From assembly GCA_036499395.1 (NCBI GenBank), contig DASYDW010000124.1:28720-92719 (forward strand): 64,000 nucleotides of DNA, given 5' to 3'. The notes under the pieces were generated by a model. That model searched no databases. It saw only the letters and a list, made by a program, of their open reading frames with translations, and had not been told where the DNA came from. Origin of the DNA: Pirellulales bacterium (GTDB lineage Bacteria > Planctomycetota > Planctomycetia > Pirellulales > JACPPG01). Positions 8,281 to 17,755 of the stretch are shown here, in pieces (the stretch's first letter is position 1; every line of letters starts with the position of its first letter). The position numbers and the translations under genes are program-made.

Positions 8281-9939
8281 TTAAAGTGCAGCCACGGTGG
8301 CGGGTTGTTCGATTTGTTGCCACCAATTCGTGGCTTGCTCGCGGGACCAGTCGCTGGCCGATTCGCACTCGGACAATGCCCGTCCCAATGCCGCGGCCGA
8401 TTGATACCGCTCTGCCGGATTTTTGGCCAGTGCCCGCAGGATCACCTGCTCGAGGTCGTGGGGAATATCGGGACGGAAACGCGTGGGCGCTACGACTTCG
8501 TCATGCGCGTGTGCGACCATGACCCGCATCGGATTCTGATTGTCGAACGGCGGACGTCCTACCAACAAGAAGTACGCCACGGCGCCCAGCGAGTAGATAT
8601 CGCTACGCGCGTCGGGTTCGCTTTCGCCGAGCGCCTGTTCGGGTGACATATACAACGGCGAGCCGGTGATCGTGCCGTCCTGCGTCAGCTGCGCCGAGCT
8701 GGGACCGAGCGTCGCGGCCTTCGCCAGCCCGAAGTCCAACAGCTTCGCCACGTCATGTACGCCACCACGTTGGGCCGCGAAAATATTTCCCGGCTTGATG
8801 TCGCGGTGCACCAGACCGATCGCATGCGCCTCGCGCAGCGCATCGCAGGTTTGCGAAAGCAGGTAAATGACCCGTTCCGGCGGCAGTGGGCCGTAACGCT
8901 CGACCAGGTCCGCCAGGCTCAAGCCGGGCAGGTATTCCATCACATAATAGAACGTGCCGTCCTCGGTGCTGCCGTAATCGAAGATCTCGACGGTGTTCCA
9001 GTGCGACAGCCGGGCCGTGGCACGCACCTCGCGCTCGAAACGGGCCAAGGCCCGCGGGTCGTGCGCTTTGCCGGGACGAATGATCTTGATCGCGCAGGGC
9101 CGCTTCAGCAACTGATGCTCGGCCAAATACACTTCTCCCATGCCACCGGCGCCGATCAGATGGCGCAGTCGATACTGGCCGAGTTGCTTGGCTTCGAACG
9201 CCTCGCGGCGCAGGCTGCCGATCATGTACGTGCCGTAAACGCTGGAACCAAACCCGGCCGCCATGAACAACACGACGTACGAAAGCTGGTCGAGATGTTC
9301 ACCCCGGCTGAGGCCGCCGTAAACTCGCTCGTCGAACAGCATCACCGCGATCGGTGCCAACGCCATGAAACCAATCACGATTGCCGCGCGGCGCCATGAG
9401 TTGGGAATGTAAATCGCGTAGGTGAACATCAGGCAGTACCAGATGCCCACCGGGTTGTAGGAGACGTGGTCGTTGGTCAGGCTGACGCGATTGGCAAAGT
9501 GCTGCACAAAGGCGAAGAACAGCGCAGTCAGGCCGAAAATCACCATCTCGGCCACGCGTAGAGCTCGCAGCGACAGGTTACAGCGCCAGCACAGCTTGTA
9601 ACTCACCAGCGCTAGTACGACGACGTGCGTTATGTGAAACCAATTCAGAAACGATTGGCCGCGCACGCCGGGATCACCGGCCGTCATGCCGCCGGAAAAG
9701 AACGTTCGCATCAGAAACGCCGCCGACCCGAGGCACAATACCAGCGCCGCGGCGCGCAGCCGCGTCCGCAGCAGCAGACGGGTTTCGCCGGAAAGACCAG
9801 GTCCGCTACCCTCAACTAGCGCCACATGGGGGTTGAATTCCGGCAAAGGGCCAGAGCCGGACGAGGGTCCGATGCTCAAGCTATCAAGAGTCGCGTCGAC
9901 TCCGGAACGTCTCAGCGGATCGTGACGGTGCTGGTCCAT
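8281..9939 (-). CDS. Membrane-anchored Ser/Thr protein kinase (Hanks/PknB type)
   Basis: The 552-residue protein has an N-terminal half with about six hydrophobic helices (roughly residues 45-240) and a C-terminal kinase domain (about 255-515). The Gly-rich loop IGAGGMGEVYLAEH, the catalytic loop VHRDIKPGNI (about residue 376), DFGLA, the SPLYMSPEQ activation segment and DIYSLGAVAYFLLVGRPPF are all intact, so it should be active. Most bacterial kinases of this type put the kinase before a single transmembrane helix; here the membrane domain comes first and is multi-pass. Target and stimulus are unknown. Planctomycetes carry many such kinases. Confidence 0.9.
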   Translation of the reverse strand: MDQHRHDPLRRSGVDATLDSLSIGPSSGSGPLPEFNPHVALVEGSGPGLSGETRLLLRTRLRAAALVLCLGSAAFLMRTFFSGGMTAGDPGVRGQSFLNWFHITHVVVLALVSYKLCWRCNLSLRALRVAEMVIFGLTALFFAFVQHFANRVSLTNDHVSYNPVGIWYCLMFTYAIYIPNSWRRAAIVIGFMALAPIAVMLFDERVYGGLSRGEHLDQLSYVVLFMAAGFGSSVYGTYMIGSLRREAFEAKQLGQYRLRHLIGAGGMGEVYLAEHQLLKRPCAIKIIRPGKAHDPRALARFEREVRATARLSHWNTVEIFDYGSTEDGTFYYVMEYLPGLSLADLVERYGPLPPERVIYLLSQTCDALREAHAIGLVHRDIKPGNIFAAQRGGVHDVAKLLDFGLAKAATLGPSSAQLTQDGTITGSPLYMSPEQALGESEPDARSDIYSLGAVAYFLLVGRPPFDNQNPMRVMVAHAHDEVVAPTRFRPDIPHDLEQVILRALAKNPAERYQSAAALGRALSECESASDWSREQATNWWQQIEQPATVAAL

Positions 9940-10368
9940 CGATCGTGCGCTACGAGTGCAAGCCGCACTACGCCCTTTTTCGATACCTGGTTAAACCATC
10001 ATACGCGTCCGGCGCGGGGGCAGCGTCAGGCCATTTTTCGCCCCTGCCGCCGACGGCGATGTGGCGAGGATTACTCTTTGTACCATTCGTTCGCCCGTGA
10101 AGTTTCTTTGACCGCTCGCCTCATCCCGACTCTCGGCAACGGAAAGTTTCTGCCGGACAATAGTTGCCGCGGGCCAGAAATTATTTCACCCCCCTGCAGA
10201 ATCGCCACGCTAGCGGGGGGGAATGCCTGCAAGGGACCGAGGTACGCCGTTCGGCAAGCCGGCCGCAGCTGCCTCACCTGGAGACGAGACCCGGAAACGC
10301 GGCGCCGGGTTCGCCGCACCGGCAAGACACTTGGGGGGCGCGGAATCTCGTTCGTGGGGGCACGCCCT
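9940..10368. other. Intergenic region, 429 bases
   Basis: This lies between the kinase start and the end of the methyltransferase-like gene, both on the minus strand. The reading frames that cross it are Arg/Pro-rich and continue antisense into both neighbours, so I see no real gene. I see no convincing terminator hairpin or promoter pair. Confidence 0.5.
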
Positions 10369-10932
10369 TTAGGCGGCCCGCCGTCGCGGAGCCACGGCCG
10401 CGGCCAGTTGCCGCACCTCGGCGTGTGGCACCAGACGAAACGTCCCCTCTATGCCGTCAGCCGGAGCGTTCTGCATGAAGATGTGCGTCGGCTCGTGCAA
10501 GAGTCTCTCGATGTAATACCAAGATCGCTCGAGCGCGGCTTTGTTCGGATCGGCCGCGATCACGACCAGGTCGGCGACGCCAAGCATGTTCGCGGCGCGA
10601 GACAATGCCGAATACGAATCGCCTGGCAGCAGACGAATCTTGGCGCCGCTGGTGACCAGCTTGCGATGGGCCATTTTCAGCGAAAGGCCCGGCGCATCTT
10701 CGGCCGCCCGCATCTCGAACAAGTCGATGCCGGTGTAAACCACATTTTCAGCAATGTCGCCGGAGGCGGCCATCTCGATCATTCGCAAAGCCCGATCCCC
10801 ATGGCCAACCCCCAACTCGACGATGCGCCGCAAGCCGTGGTGGCGGATCGCCTGATAGATCGGGCGATAGACGGCCGGTCGAGACAGACGGGCCAGAAAG
10901 AACGGGCGGAGGCGCGAAATCGAGAACCACAT
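10369..10932 (-). CDS. SAM-dependent methyltransferase-like protein
   Basis: The 187-residue protein has a glycine-rich motif I, IVELGVGHGDRALRMIE (about residues 36-52), and an acidic residue at the end of a following strand (YTGIDLF), the classical S-adenosylmethionine site of class I methyltransferases. Later strands (IRLLPGDSYSAL, ADLVVIAADPNK) continue the Rossmann-like pattern. The N-terminal segment has aromatic and basic residues (MWFSISRLRPFFLARLSRP). Substrate unknown. The gene is monocistronic and divergent from the next gene across about 380 bases. Confidence 0.7.
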   Translation of the reverse strand: MWFSISRLRPFFLARLSRPAVYRPIYQAIRHHGLRRIVELGVGHGDRALRMIEMAASGDIAENVVYTGIDLFEMRAAEDAPGLSLKMAHRKLVTSGAKIRLLPGDSYSALSRAANMLGVADLVVIAADPNKAALERSWYYIERLLHEPTHIFMQNAPADGIEGTFRLVPHAEVRQLAAAVAPRRRAA

Positions 10933-11314
10933 CGTATTAATCCGAACGACGTTCGGTCAAAATGGGCCAATGGGCAAGAAACTACGGCGCGCACCAATGG
11001 TGCGGACGACGGAGGCGGCAAGGCAGGCGCGGTCCATGGATTCGCGCGCTTCGGAAGCGTGCGAAAAACTCCCCGTGACCGCGGAAAATGGCAGGCACTC
11101 GTAAGACAGACAATTATCTGTTCGACCGGTTATTGGATGCGAGTCAAATAGAATTCTGAATTGCGGCGCGCAGGAGATTCCCGATGCGTTTTGACCGGTT
11201 TGCATACGAAGCTGTCATATACAGCCTCGCTGTTAAAGTCCTGTGCCGCCGGCATCCGATGCTGCGCGGTACGGGCAGGTGCAAAGTCGCAAACGTTCCA
11301 ATAGGCGGAGCCGC
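10933..11314. promoter_or_regulatory. Divergent intergenic region, 382 bases
   Basis: It separates a minus-strand methyltransferase-like gene from a plus-strand secreted protein and should hold both promoters. A short palindrome, CCGAAC-GAC-GTTCGG, lies at 10938-10952 next to the methyltransferase start. The stretch around 11100-11160 is AT-richer than its surroundings. No clear -35/-10 pair with good spacing was found. Confidence 0.35.
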
Positions 11315-11815
11315 ATGCGCACCTCGTTGCTAGCGTTGGTTGTTATTGTTGGTTTGACGGCGGAATTGTTGGCGCAAAACAACCTCCCGCCGAATGTACC
11401 GAGCGCTGCGGTTGCTGATGGCCCAATGCTGGGGCCGCCGGTGATCGACGTGCCGCTTGCGCCAGGCGCACCGACTCCGCCCCCACCCACCGAGAGCGAG
11501 TCGAAGCGGCCACGACTGTTTCGCTTGCCGCAACCGCAACCCTCGGCCGCTTCGTCTAACGATGTGCGGCAGCCTCCTAAGGTGTTTAGCGGCCGCTGGA
11601 AACAGCAGCGCGCCAATGCTGCGTTGACCGAGGCGCCGCTGGCTCCGGGCACAGCGAATCTGCAATCCTCGGATATCGCGACAAAAGAGAGCGCACCGCC
11701 GAAGCGCACAACCAGCCCGCGCAAATACGGGCCGGTCGAGCTTTTTCCCAAGACCAAGGAATCGGACCGGGCGGGCAATCCCTTTTCGATTCGCCGTCCG
11801 GTGCTGGCCTGGTAG
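11315..11815 (+). CDS. Small secreted Pro-rich protein, unknown function
   Basis: About 166 residues. MRTSLLALVVIVGLTAELLA is a clear Sec signal peptide with cleavage probably after AELLA. The mature part is rich in Pro, Ala and Ser and poor in predicted structure, with a PTPPPPTESE segment. I chose the ATG at 11315 because the signal peptide begins there; an upstream in-frame start would add a charged stretch before it. No recognised domain. Base composition resembles its neighbours. Confidence 0.6.
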   Translation: MRTSLLALVVIVGLTAELLAQNNLPPNVPSAAVADGPMLGPPVIDVPLAPGAPTPPPPTESESKRPRLFRLPQPQPSAASSNDVRQPPKVFSGRWKQQRANAALTEAPLAPGTANLQSSDIATKESAPPKRTTSPRKYGPVELFPKTKESDRAGNPFSIRRPVLAW

Positions 11816-12107
11816 CTAGCAGCGCATTGCAGAATTGCCGGGCCTGTTCGCGGTCGCCGAGCGCGCGAATGACGAAATCGTCATTTGGTTCGGACTTTGC
11901 ATCTCGCCGGCCCGTAGGAAGGGTAGCGCTCGACATCGGCCAGCAGCACACTGTGCGATCGCGGTGTGCATGGTCGGAATTGACCTAGCTCGCCCAGATG
12001 TGTTAACCTCCGCAACCGTTGATGCGGTACAAAGTCGTGAAGCAGGCGCACCTCATTGATTCGCTAACAGCGCCCGCCGCGCTTCCTCAACCACGACGAG
12101 ATTACCG

Positions 12108-13199
12108 GTGAAATACGCAGCGATCGGTCCGATTTCGGTCTATCTGCCGGAGCGCGTCGAAACGAACGACGATCTCAGCCGGCTGTTCCCCAAGTGGGAT
12201 ATGGACCTGATCTATTCGAAGACCGGCATTCGGGCGCGCCATATCGCCGAACCCGACCAGTGCGCTTCGGACCTGGGTGTGGCCGCTGCCGAAAGACTGT
12301 TTGCCGAGCACAACATCGAACGCGATTCGATCGACTTTCTGCTGTTGTGTACGCAAACTCCGGACTACCCGCTGCCGACGACTTCATGTTTGATGCAGGA
12401 TCGGCTCGGTCTCCGCACGTCGATCGGCGCGCTCGATTTCAATCTGGGCTGCTCCGGGTTCGTCTACGGCTCATCGTTGGCCGACGGTCTGATTCGCAGC
12501 GGCGCAGCCAAGCGCGTCCTGTTGATAACCGCGGAAACCTATTCGAAATACATTTCGCCTGACGACCGCAGCCTGCGCACGATCTTCGGCGACGGTGCCG
12601 CGGCGACGCTGATCGATTCGGCGAGCGAGCCCTCGTTATCGGCGTTCCGCTTTGGAACTGACGGTGCGGGCGCCGACACGCTGATGGTCACCAAAGGCGG
12701 AGCGCGAGCGGCAGCCGATGCCATTAAGCCGCGCAAACGGCACCGCTGGTCGAGTCAGCTATTCATGGATGGCCCGGCGCTGGTGGATTTCACCGTCGAG
12801 CATATTCCGCAATTGGTGGACGAGATTCTCGCGACGGCGGAACTGCCGCGCGAGAAAGTCGATTTCTTTCTGATGCATCAGGCCACGCAGTTGATGCTTG
12901 AACGGCTACGCGCGCGGATGGAAGTCGACGAGCAGCGCTTGCCGCTGATGCTCGAGAACGTCGGCAATACCGTTTCGTCGACGTTGCCGATTCTGATGCA
13001 CGAGTTGCGATCAAGCGGCCGTTTGCGCCCGGGCACGCGGTCGCTATTGGTGGGCTTTGGCGTCGGTCTCTCTTGGGCCGGGTGCCTGTGGACCGAAACC
13101 TGGCAAGCCCGAGGCGCCGCGACGGCCGACGCGACCGCGGCGCAACAAGAATCCGCAGTCGGCCAATCGGACGACGATGCCGAAAAGCAAGCGGCGTAA
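12108..13199 (+). CDS. 3-oxoacyl-ACP synthase III family protein (FabH-like)
   Basis: The 363-residue protein shows the thiolase-fold KAS III triad: Cys in NLGCSGFVYG, His in LMHQATQLM and Asn in NVGNTVSST. Start is a GTG at 12108. The C-terminus carries about 30 extra Ala/Asp/Gln-rich residues after the normal end (GVGLSWAGCLW), a low-complexity tail. FabH condenses an acyl-CoA primer with malonyl-ACP to start fatty-acid synthesis; related KAS III enzymes act in secondary pathways, so I leave out the gene symbol. fabI is encoded convergently 19 bases away, consistent with a lipid role. Confidence 0.85.
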   Translation: MKYAAIGPISVYLPERVETNDDLSRLFPKWDMDLIYSKTGIRARHIAEPDQCASDLGVAAAERLFAEHNIERDSIDFLLLCTQTPDYPLPTTSCLMQDRLGLRTSIGALDFNLGCSGFVYGSSLADGLIRSGAAKRVLLITAETYSKYISPDDRSLRTIFGDGAAATLIDSASEPSLSAFRFGTDGAGADTLMVTKGGARAAADAIKPRKRHRWSSQLFMDGPALVDFTVEHIPQLVDEILATAELPREKVDFFLMHQATQLMLERLRARMEVDEQRLPLMLENVGNTVSSTLPILMHELRSSGRLRPGTRSLLVGFGVGLSWAGCLWTETWQARGAATADATAAQQESAVGQSDDDAEKQAA

Positions 13200-13218
13200 T
13201 GCTCTCTGCCGACTGCGT

Positions 13219-14049
13219 CTAGGTACGCAACTGGTCGCGATACTTGTCCAGCATGCGTCCCGGCGAGCCCATGATGTTGTAGCCGCCGTCGACGTGCAGG
13301 ATCTCGCCCGTAATGCCTTCGGCCATGTCCGAAAGCAAGAAGCCACCGGTGCGACCGACTTCGTCGTGAGTGATGTTGCGGCCAAGCGGAGCCATCGCCT
13401 CGTACAGCGTGAGCATGTCATCGACACCGGCGCCACGACCGGCCAGCGTACGTAGAGGGCCCGCACTGACGGCATTCACGCGAATGTTCCGCGGGCCGAG
13501 GTCGAACGCCAGGTACTTCACGATCGAGTCGAGCGCCGCCTTGCAGACTCCCATGATGTTGTAGCCTGGCACGGCGCGTTCGCCACCGAAGTAAGTCATC
13601 GTCAGCACGCTACCCTTGTCGTTCATGATGTCGCGCGCGGCGTTCGTAACCGCGATCAGGCTGTAGGCGCTGATTTCCATGGCTTGCCGGAAACCTTCGC
13701 GGCTGCACTCGACGGTGTTTAGTTTCAGGTCTTCGAGCGGCGCATAAGCGATCGAGTGGACCAGGAAGTCGATCTTGCCGAACTCTTCGCCCGTCCGCTT
13801 CATCGCGGCGCGAATGTCCTCGTCGCTGCTGACTTCCATCGGAATCAGGAACTTGGCCTGCGGCGCCGGGTCCGTCAGTAGCGCGACGCGGCGACGATTG
13901 CGTTGCCGCTCGTCATCGGGACGGTCGGGCAGGTGCGTGAAACCGCATTCGCCCCCTTCGCTCATCACGAATTGCGCAATCGCCCAGGCGATGGAATGGT
14001 CGTTAGCGACCCCCAGGACCAGCCCTTTTTTCCCTTCGAACAGACCCAT
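13219..14049 (-). CDS. fabI: Enoyl-ACP reductase FabI (NADH)
   Basis: The 276-residue protein begins MGLFEGKKGLVLGVANDHSI, the unusual FabI nucleotide-binding N-terminus that replaces the TGxxxGIG of other SDRs. The active site is Tyr-x6-Lys in GYNIMGVCKAALDS, as in FabI, and SAGPLRTLAGRG is the substrate-loop region. It reduces trans-2-enoyl-ACP in the last step of fatty-acid elongation. ATG at 14049 is preceded by GGAGG at seven bases, a strong ribosome binding site. It faces the FabH-like gene tail to tail and is divergent from the sigma54-type activator. Confidence 0.95.
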   Translation of the reverse strand: MGLFEGKKGLVLGVANDHSIAWAIAQFVMSEGGECGFTHLPDRPDDERQRNRRRVALLTDPAPQAKFLIPMEVSSDEDIRAAMKRTGEEFGKIDFLVHSIAYAPLEDLKLNTVECSREGFRQAMEISAYSLIAVTNAARDIMNDKGSVLTMTYFGGERAVPGYNIMGVCKAALDSIVKYLAFDLGPRNIRVNAVSAGPLRTLAGRGAGVDDMLTLYEAMAPLGRNITHDEVGRTGGFLLSDMAEGITGEILHVDGGYNIMGSPGRMLDKYRDQLRT

Positions 14050-14230
14050 TCCACGTCCTCCGTTTGCAATCCAAGGCTCGCCGGCCCAACCGATTCAGTC
14101 GTATCGGGACAGAGGCGCCTCGCGTTCCCCCTTTTGAGTACCCCGCGCATCACGGCTGGCAGAATACCCCCTTAGCCGCAAACGCTCAATGTCCATGACG
14201 CTGCAGGGAGAAAAGGCCGGTTTTCGCACT

Positions 14231-14287
14231 TTGGACACAAGTGTCGAATCACAATGACGTCGCCCGGTGTCGTCGGTGGCGTATAAT
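14231..14287 (+). promoter_or_regulatory. Candidate operator palindrome and -10 box ahead of the GAF/AAA+ gene
   Basis: A near-perfect palindrome, TTGGACAC-AA-GTGTCGAA, lies at 14231-14248, and a consensus-like TATAAT lies at 14282-14287, about 55 bases before the ATG at 14342. No good -35 hexamer sits 16-18 bases upstream of the TATAAT. The palindrome could bind a dimeric repressor or activator in the fabI/activator divergent region; this is inference. Confidence 0.3.
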
Positions 14288-14341
14288 TGATTCAGCGCCC
14301 CCCCAGTCTGTGATTCGGCCCTCCCGCCCAGGACTACTCCG

Positions 14342-16294
14342 ATGGAGACGCATTTTGATCCTTCTCACGCCAAGGAATCGGCTGCCGACCGCCAGTTGAA
14401 AAGCTGGCGCGCAAGCCAGGAAATCCTGGTGGCGGCGAGTCATACCGATGACGTCGCCCGATTTCTCAGCCATTCGCTGCCATTGGTCATGTCAGTTTGC
14501 CATGCCGACTCAGTAGCCGTGGCCTCGCTCACTGGTGCGTCGCGCGATGGGGAGAACTGGACAAACCTAGGGCAGGTGGGCCGCGTCGAAACTCTGAGCC
14601 GCTCGATCCTCGCCGCGGCGCTCGATGCCGAGAGTCCGATCGTGTTCGACGGTTGGCTTGTCGCGCCGCTCGATTGCCGCGGCGCGCACCCCGAACTTTT
14701 GGCCATGCACGCCCGCGTGCTCGCGCAGACCGAACTGCAAACGATGGTCGAGATTGTGCTTCCCTCATTGCGCGAGGGGATGTCTGCCCTCCGCGATCGT
14801 CGTCGGCGCGAGGTTCGCATCGAGCGGCTCGAAGCCATACTGGAAATCGTGGGCCGCTGGAATCAAACCCAGGAGGTGGAAGATCTGCTCGTGCAAATGG
14901 CTGAAGCTGCTACCCGGCTAGTCGAGGCCGATCGTGCCAGCATTTTTCTTTGGGATCGCGCGGCGCACCAGTTGGTGGGACGACCTGCGCTAGGCGTGGG
15001 CAGTAACGATCTTCGCATTGCGGATAACGCCGGCGTGGTCGGTCAGGTGATTGCCACCGGCCAGCCGCAGCGGCTGGATCTCTCAGATGATCCGACGGCC
15101 GTTAACCGGCAAGTCGATTCCTCGCTGGGCTATCAAACGCGGACCTTGCTGTGCGTGCCGCTACGAGGGCGCGATGGTGATCTATTTGGTGCTTTCGAAG
15201 TGATCAACAAGCGGCTGGGGGACTTCAACGACGACGACGAGCTAGCCCTGGTCGAACTAGCCACCCACGCTGGCATTGCACTGGAAAACACGCAGGAACG
15301 AGAAAGCCTGCTCGAGTCGCGCCGCCAGATCACAGATGAAGCGGCGGCCGGCGTGCAGTTGGTTGGCCAAAGCGCCGTGATGGAGGCGTTGCGTTCGACG
15401 ATCCGCCGCGTCGCGCCCACGGAACTGGCCGTCTTGCTGTTGGGCGAAAACGGCACAGGCAAGGAAGTCGTCAGCCAGTCGATTCATTATCAAAGCCCGC
15501 GCCGGCATCACCCGTTCGTCGCGGTAAACTGCGCAGCACTCACGGAAACGTTGCTCGAAAACGAACTCTTCGGCCACGAGAAGGGGGCCTACACCGACGC
15601 CGGCGAAACTCGGCCGGGCAAGTTCGAGCTGGCCTCCGGAGGAACCCTGTTCCTGGACGAAATCGGCGATCTCAGCCTTGCGGGCCAGGCAAAGTTGCTG
15701 CGCGTACTGGAAGAAAAAATCGTCGTTCACGTGGGTGGTTTGAAGAACATTCATACCGACGTGCGCGTCATCGCGGCCACGAACCAGGATCTGGCCGACC
15801 TGGTGCGGCATAAGAAGTTTCGCGAGGACCTGTATTTTCGCCTCAACGTGGTCACACTCGTGTTGCCACCATTACGTGAGCGGCCGGCTGATATCATCCC
15901 GCTGGCCGAATACTTCTTGCGTGAATTTTCTCGGCATGCGCATCGCAAGATACCCCGGCTGGCGGCCTCGGCGCGTCATCGCCTGGAAACGCATCCCTGG
16001 CCCGGCAACGTTCGCGAGCTGCGCAACCTGTGCGAGCGAGTCGCCTATTTGCATGCTACGGACAAGGTCGAGGCTGAGGATCTGGCGTTTGTTCTCTCGC
16101 CAACCACCGAACGCCCGGCCCTGATTGCGACCGATCTGCCGTTGGCCGAGGCGACCGACCGCTTTCAAGTCGAGCACATTCAGCAAACCGTTCGCCGCGC
16201 GGCAGGCAACATGAGCGAAGCGGCCGAAATGCTCGGTCTGCACCGCTCGAACCTGTACCGCAAGATGCGGCAACTGGGCATGCCGCTGGAATAG
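14342..16294 (+). CDS. GAF-domain, AAA+, Fis-HTH transcription activator (sigma54 enhancer-binding type)
   Basis: The 650-residue protein has an N-terminal sensory part (about 1-150) and a GAF domain (about 170-320). A sigma54-activator AAA+ domain follows (about 335-565), with Walker A GENGTGKE near 369, GGTLFLDEIGD Walker B, and RERPADI and PWPGNVRELRNL motifs. A C-terminal Fis-type helix-turn-helix (NMSEAAEMLGLHRSNLYRKM) ends the protein. The sigma54-contacting L1 loop normally reads GAFTGA; here it reads GAYTDA (residues 415-420). That may change or abolish contact with sigma54. Without a receiver domain, it is probably controlled by a small molecule or partner through GAF. ATG at 14342 has AGGA upstream. 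Confidence 0.88.
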   Translation: METHFDPSHAKESAADRQLKSWRASQEILVAASHTDDVARFLSHSLPLVMSVCHADSVAVASLTGASRDGENWTNLGQVGRVETLSRSILAAALDAESPIVFDGWLVAPLDCRGAHPELLAMHARVLAQTELQTMVEIVLPSLREGMSALRDRRRREVRIERLEAILEIVGRWNQTQEVEDLLVQMAEAATRLVEADRASIFLWDRAAHQLVGRPALGVGSNDLRIADNAGVVGQVIATGQPQRLDLSDDPTAVNRQVDSSLGYQTRTLLCVPLRGRDGDLFGAFEVINKRLGDFNDDDELALVELATHAGIALENTQERESLLESRRQITDEAAAGVQLVGQSAVMEALRSTIRRVAPTELAVLLLGENGTGKEVVSQSIHYQSPRRHHPFVAVNCAALTETLLENELFGHEKGAYTDAGETRPGKFELASGGTLFLDEIGDLSLAGQAKLLRVLEEKIVVHVGGLKNIHTDVRVIAATNQDLADLVRHKKFREDLYFRLNVVTLVLPPLRERPADIIPLAEYFLREFSRHAHRKIPRLAASARHRLETHPWPGNVRELRNLCERVAYLHATDKVEAEDLAFVLSPTTERPALIATDLPLAEATDRFQVEHIQQTVRRAAGNMSEAAEMLGLHRSNLYRKMRQLGMPLE

Positions 16295-16414
16295 CGGCGG
16301 CAATTCGCGGCTATCGCGCCGGCTTGGCGATTCGAGTCGTTGCGAAGCTCTGTCGCAGCTACTACGCTCAAGTGGCATTACCTCCCCACCAATCTCCCGC
16401 CGGATACTTTCGCT

Positions 16415-17668
16415 ATGATCCCTTCTGCCGTCGGGCAGTTCGTTTTCTGCGTGTTTCTCTTCGTCTGCTCGTTGGCCCAGGCCGAGGATTGGCCCTGTTG
16501 GCGCGGCCCACGCGGTGATGGCACAAGCGCGGAACAAAACGCGCCGGTACGCTGGAGCGCCACCGACAACATCGCCTGGAAAGTCGAGCTGCCGGGCGTG
16601 GGGCATGCTTCGCCGATCGTCTGGCAGGATCGGATCTTCTTGATCGCTTGCCTGCCCGATAGTGGTGATCGCGTACTGCTAGCGCTCGACCGAAACACAG
16701 GACGGACGCTGTGGCAGCAGACGGTCGTCAACGCGCCGCTGGAAGACAAGCACGAACTGAACAGCCATGCGTCGAGCACGCCGGCGACCGACGGAAAGTT
16801 CGTCTACGTCACATTCCTGGCGAGCGATGACATGGTCGTCGCGGCGTACGACTTTTCGGGCACGCAGCAATGGCTGGTCCGCCCCGGAGAATTTCACAGC
16901 AAACACGGATACTGCAGTTGCCCGGTGTTGTTCGAGGATAAGGTGATCGTCAACGGCGATCACGACGGCGACTCGTACCTGGTCGCCCTCGATCGGGCCA
17001 CAGGAAAGACGGTGTGGAAAACCATGCGCGAGCATAAGACGCGCAGCTATGTCACGCCCATCATTCGCGAAATCGACGGCGCTCCGCAGTTGCTTCTTTC
17101 GGGCAGCATGACCGTGGCCAGCTACAACCCACGCACTGGCAAGCAGATCTGGGTGATCGATGGGCCAACCGAGCAGTTCGTGGCCTCTCTGGTCTACGAC
17201 GGCAAGTTGCTATTCATGACCGCGGGTTTCCCGGATCATCACATCCTGGCAATTCGCCCAGGCGGGCACGGAAACATCACCGACACACATATCGCATGGC
17301 GCACCACCGAAAACACTTCGTACGTCCCTTCGCCCATCGTGGTGGGCGGGTATTTCCTGGTCGTGGCCGATAACGGCATCGCCAGTTGCTACGAAGCGGC
17401 AACCGGCCAGCGCCAATGGAAGCAACGCATCGGCCGGCGATATAGCGCTTCGCTCGTCACGACCGATGGCCTGGTCTATTTCACGTCCGATGACGGGATG
17501 ACCACCGTCGTGCGGCCTGGGCCGAAGTTTGATGCTGTGGCGGAAAACGACCTGGGCGAACCGTGCTTCGCCTCGATGGCGATTAGCCACGGGCAGATCT
17601 TGCAACGCGCCGAGAAGCATCTCTACTGCATCGGCACGGATGCGACAAAGACGACGGCCGGACGGTAG
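16415..17668 (+). CDS. PQQ-like beta-propeller (BamB-type repeat) secreted protein
   Basis: About 417 residues. A signal peptide (about residues 1-24, ending SLAQA) precedes DWPCWRGPRGDGTS, a start typical of planctomycete PQQ-repeat proteins. The rest is a run of propeller blades with Trp docking motifs such as YLVALDRATGKTVWK and ATGQRQWKQRIG. Family members either bind PQQ as dehydrogenases or act as scaffolds; no dehydrogenase-specific haem or Ca-binding motif is evident. I chose the ATG at 16415 because the signal peptide starts there. It is convergent with the DUF1553 gene. Confidence 0.8.
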   Translation: MIPSAVGQFVFCVFLFVCSLAQAEDWPCWRGPRGDGTSAEQNAPVRWSATDNIAWKVELPGVGHASPIVWQDRIFLIACLPDSGDRVLLALDRNTGRTLWQQTVVNAPLEDKHELNSHASSTPATDGKFVYVTFLASDDMVVAAYDFSGTQQWLVRPGEFHSKHGYCSCPVLFEDKVIVNGDHDGDSYLVALDRATGKTVWKTMREHKTRSYVTPIIREIDGAPQLLLSGSMTVASYNPRTGKQIWVIDGPTEQFVASLVYDGKLLFMTAGFPDHHILAIRPGGHGNITDTHIAWRTTENTSYVPSPIVVGGYFLVVADNGIASCYEAATGQRQWKQRIGRRYSASLVTTDGLVYFTSDDGMTTVVRPGPKFDAVAENDLGEPCFASMAISHGQILQRAEKHLYCIGTDATKTTAGR

Positions 17669-17755
17669 GCGAGCATTGGCATACTTATCCACCTGCCGTG
17701 GAAAAGCATCGCACATTCGATTTGCTGAGGTCACGCCAAGGGTACGCGCCCACGG

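Noticed and set aside
9826..11151. A 441-codon plus-strand frame across the kinase/methyltransferase gap
   Set aside because: It is antisense to both flanking genes and Arg/Gly/Pro-rich with no domain; the two minus-strand genes have clear motifs.
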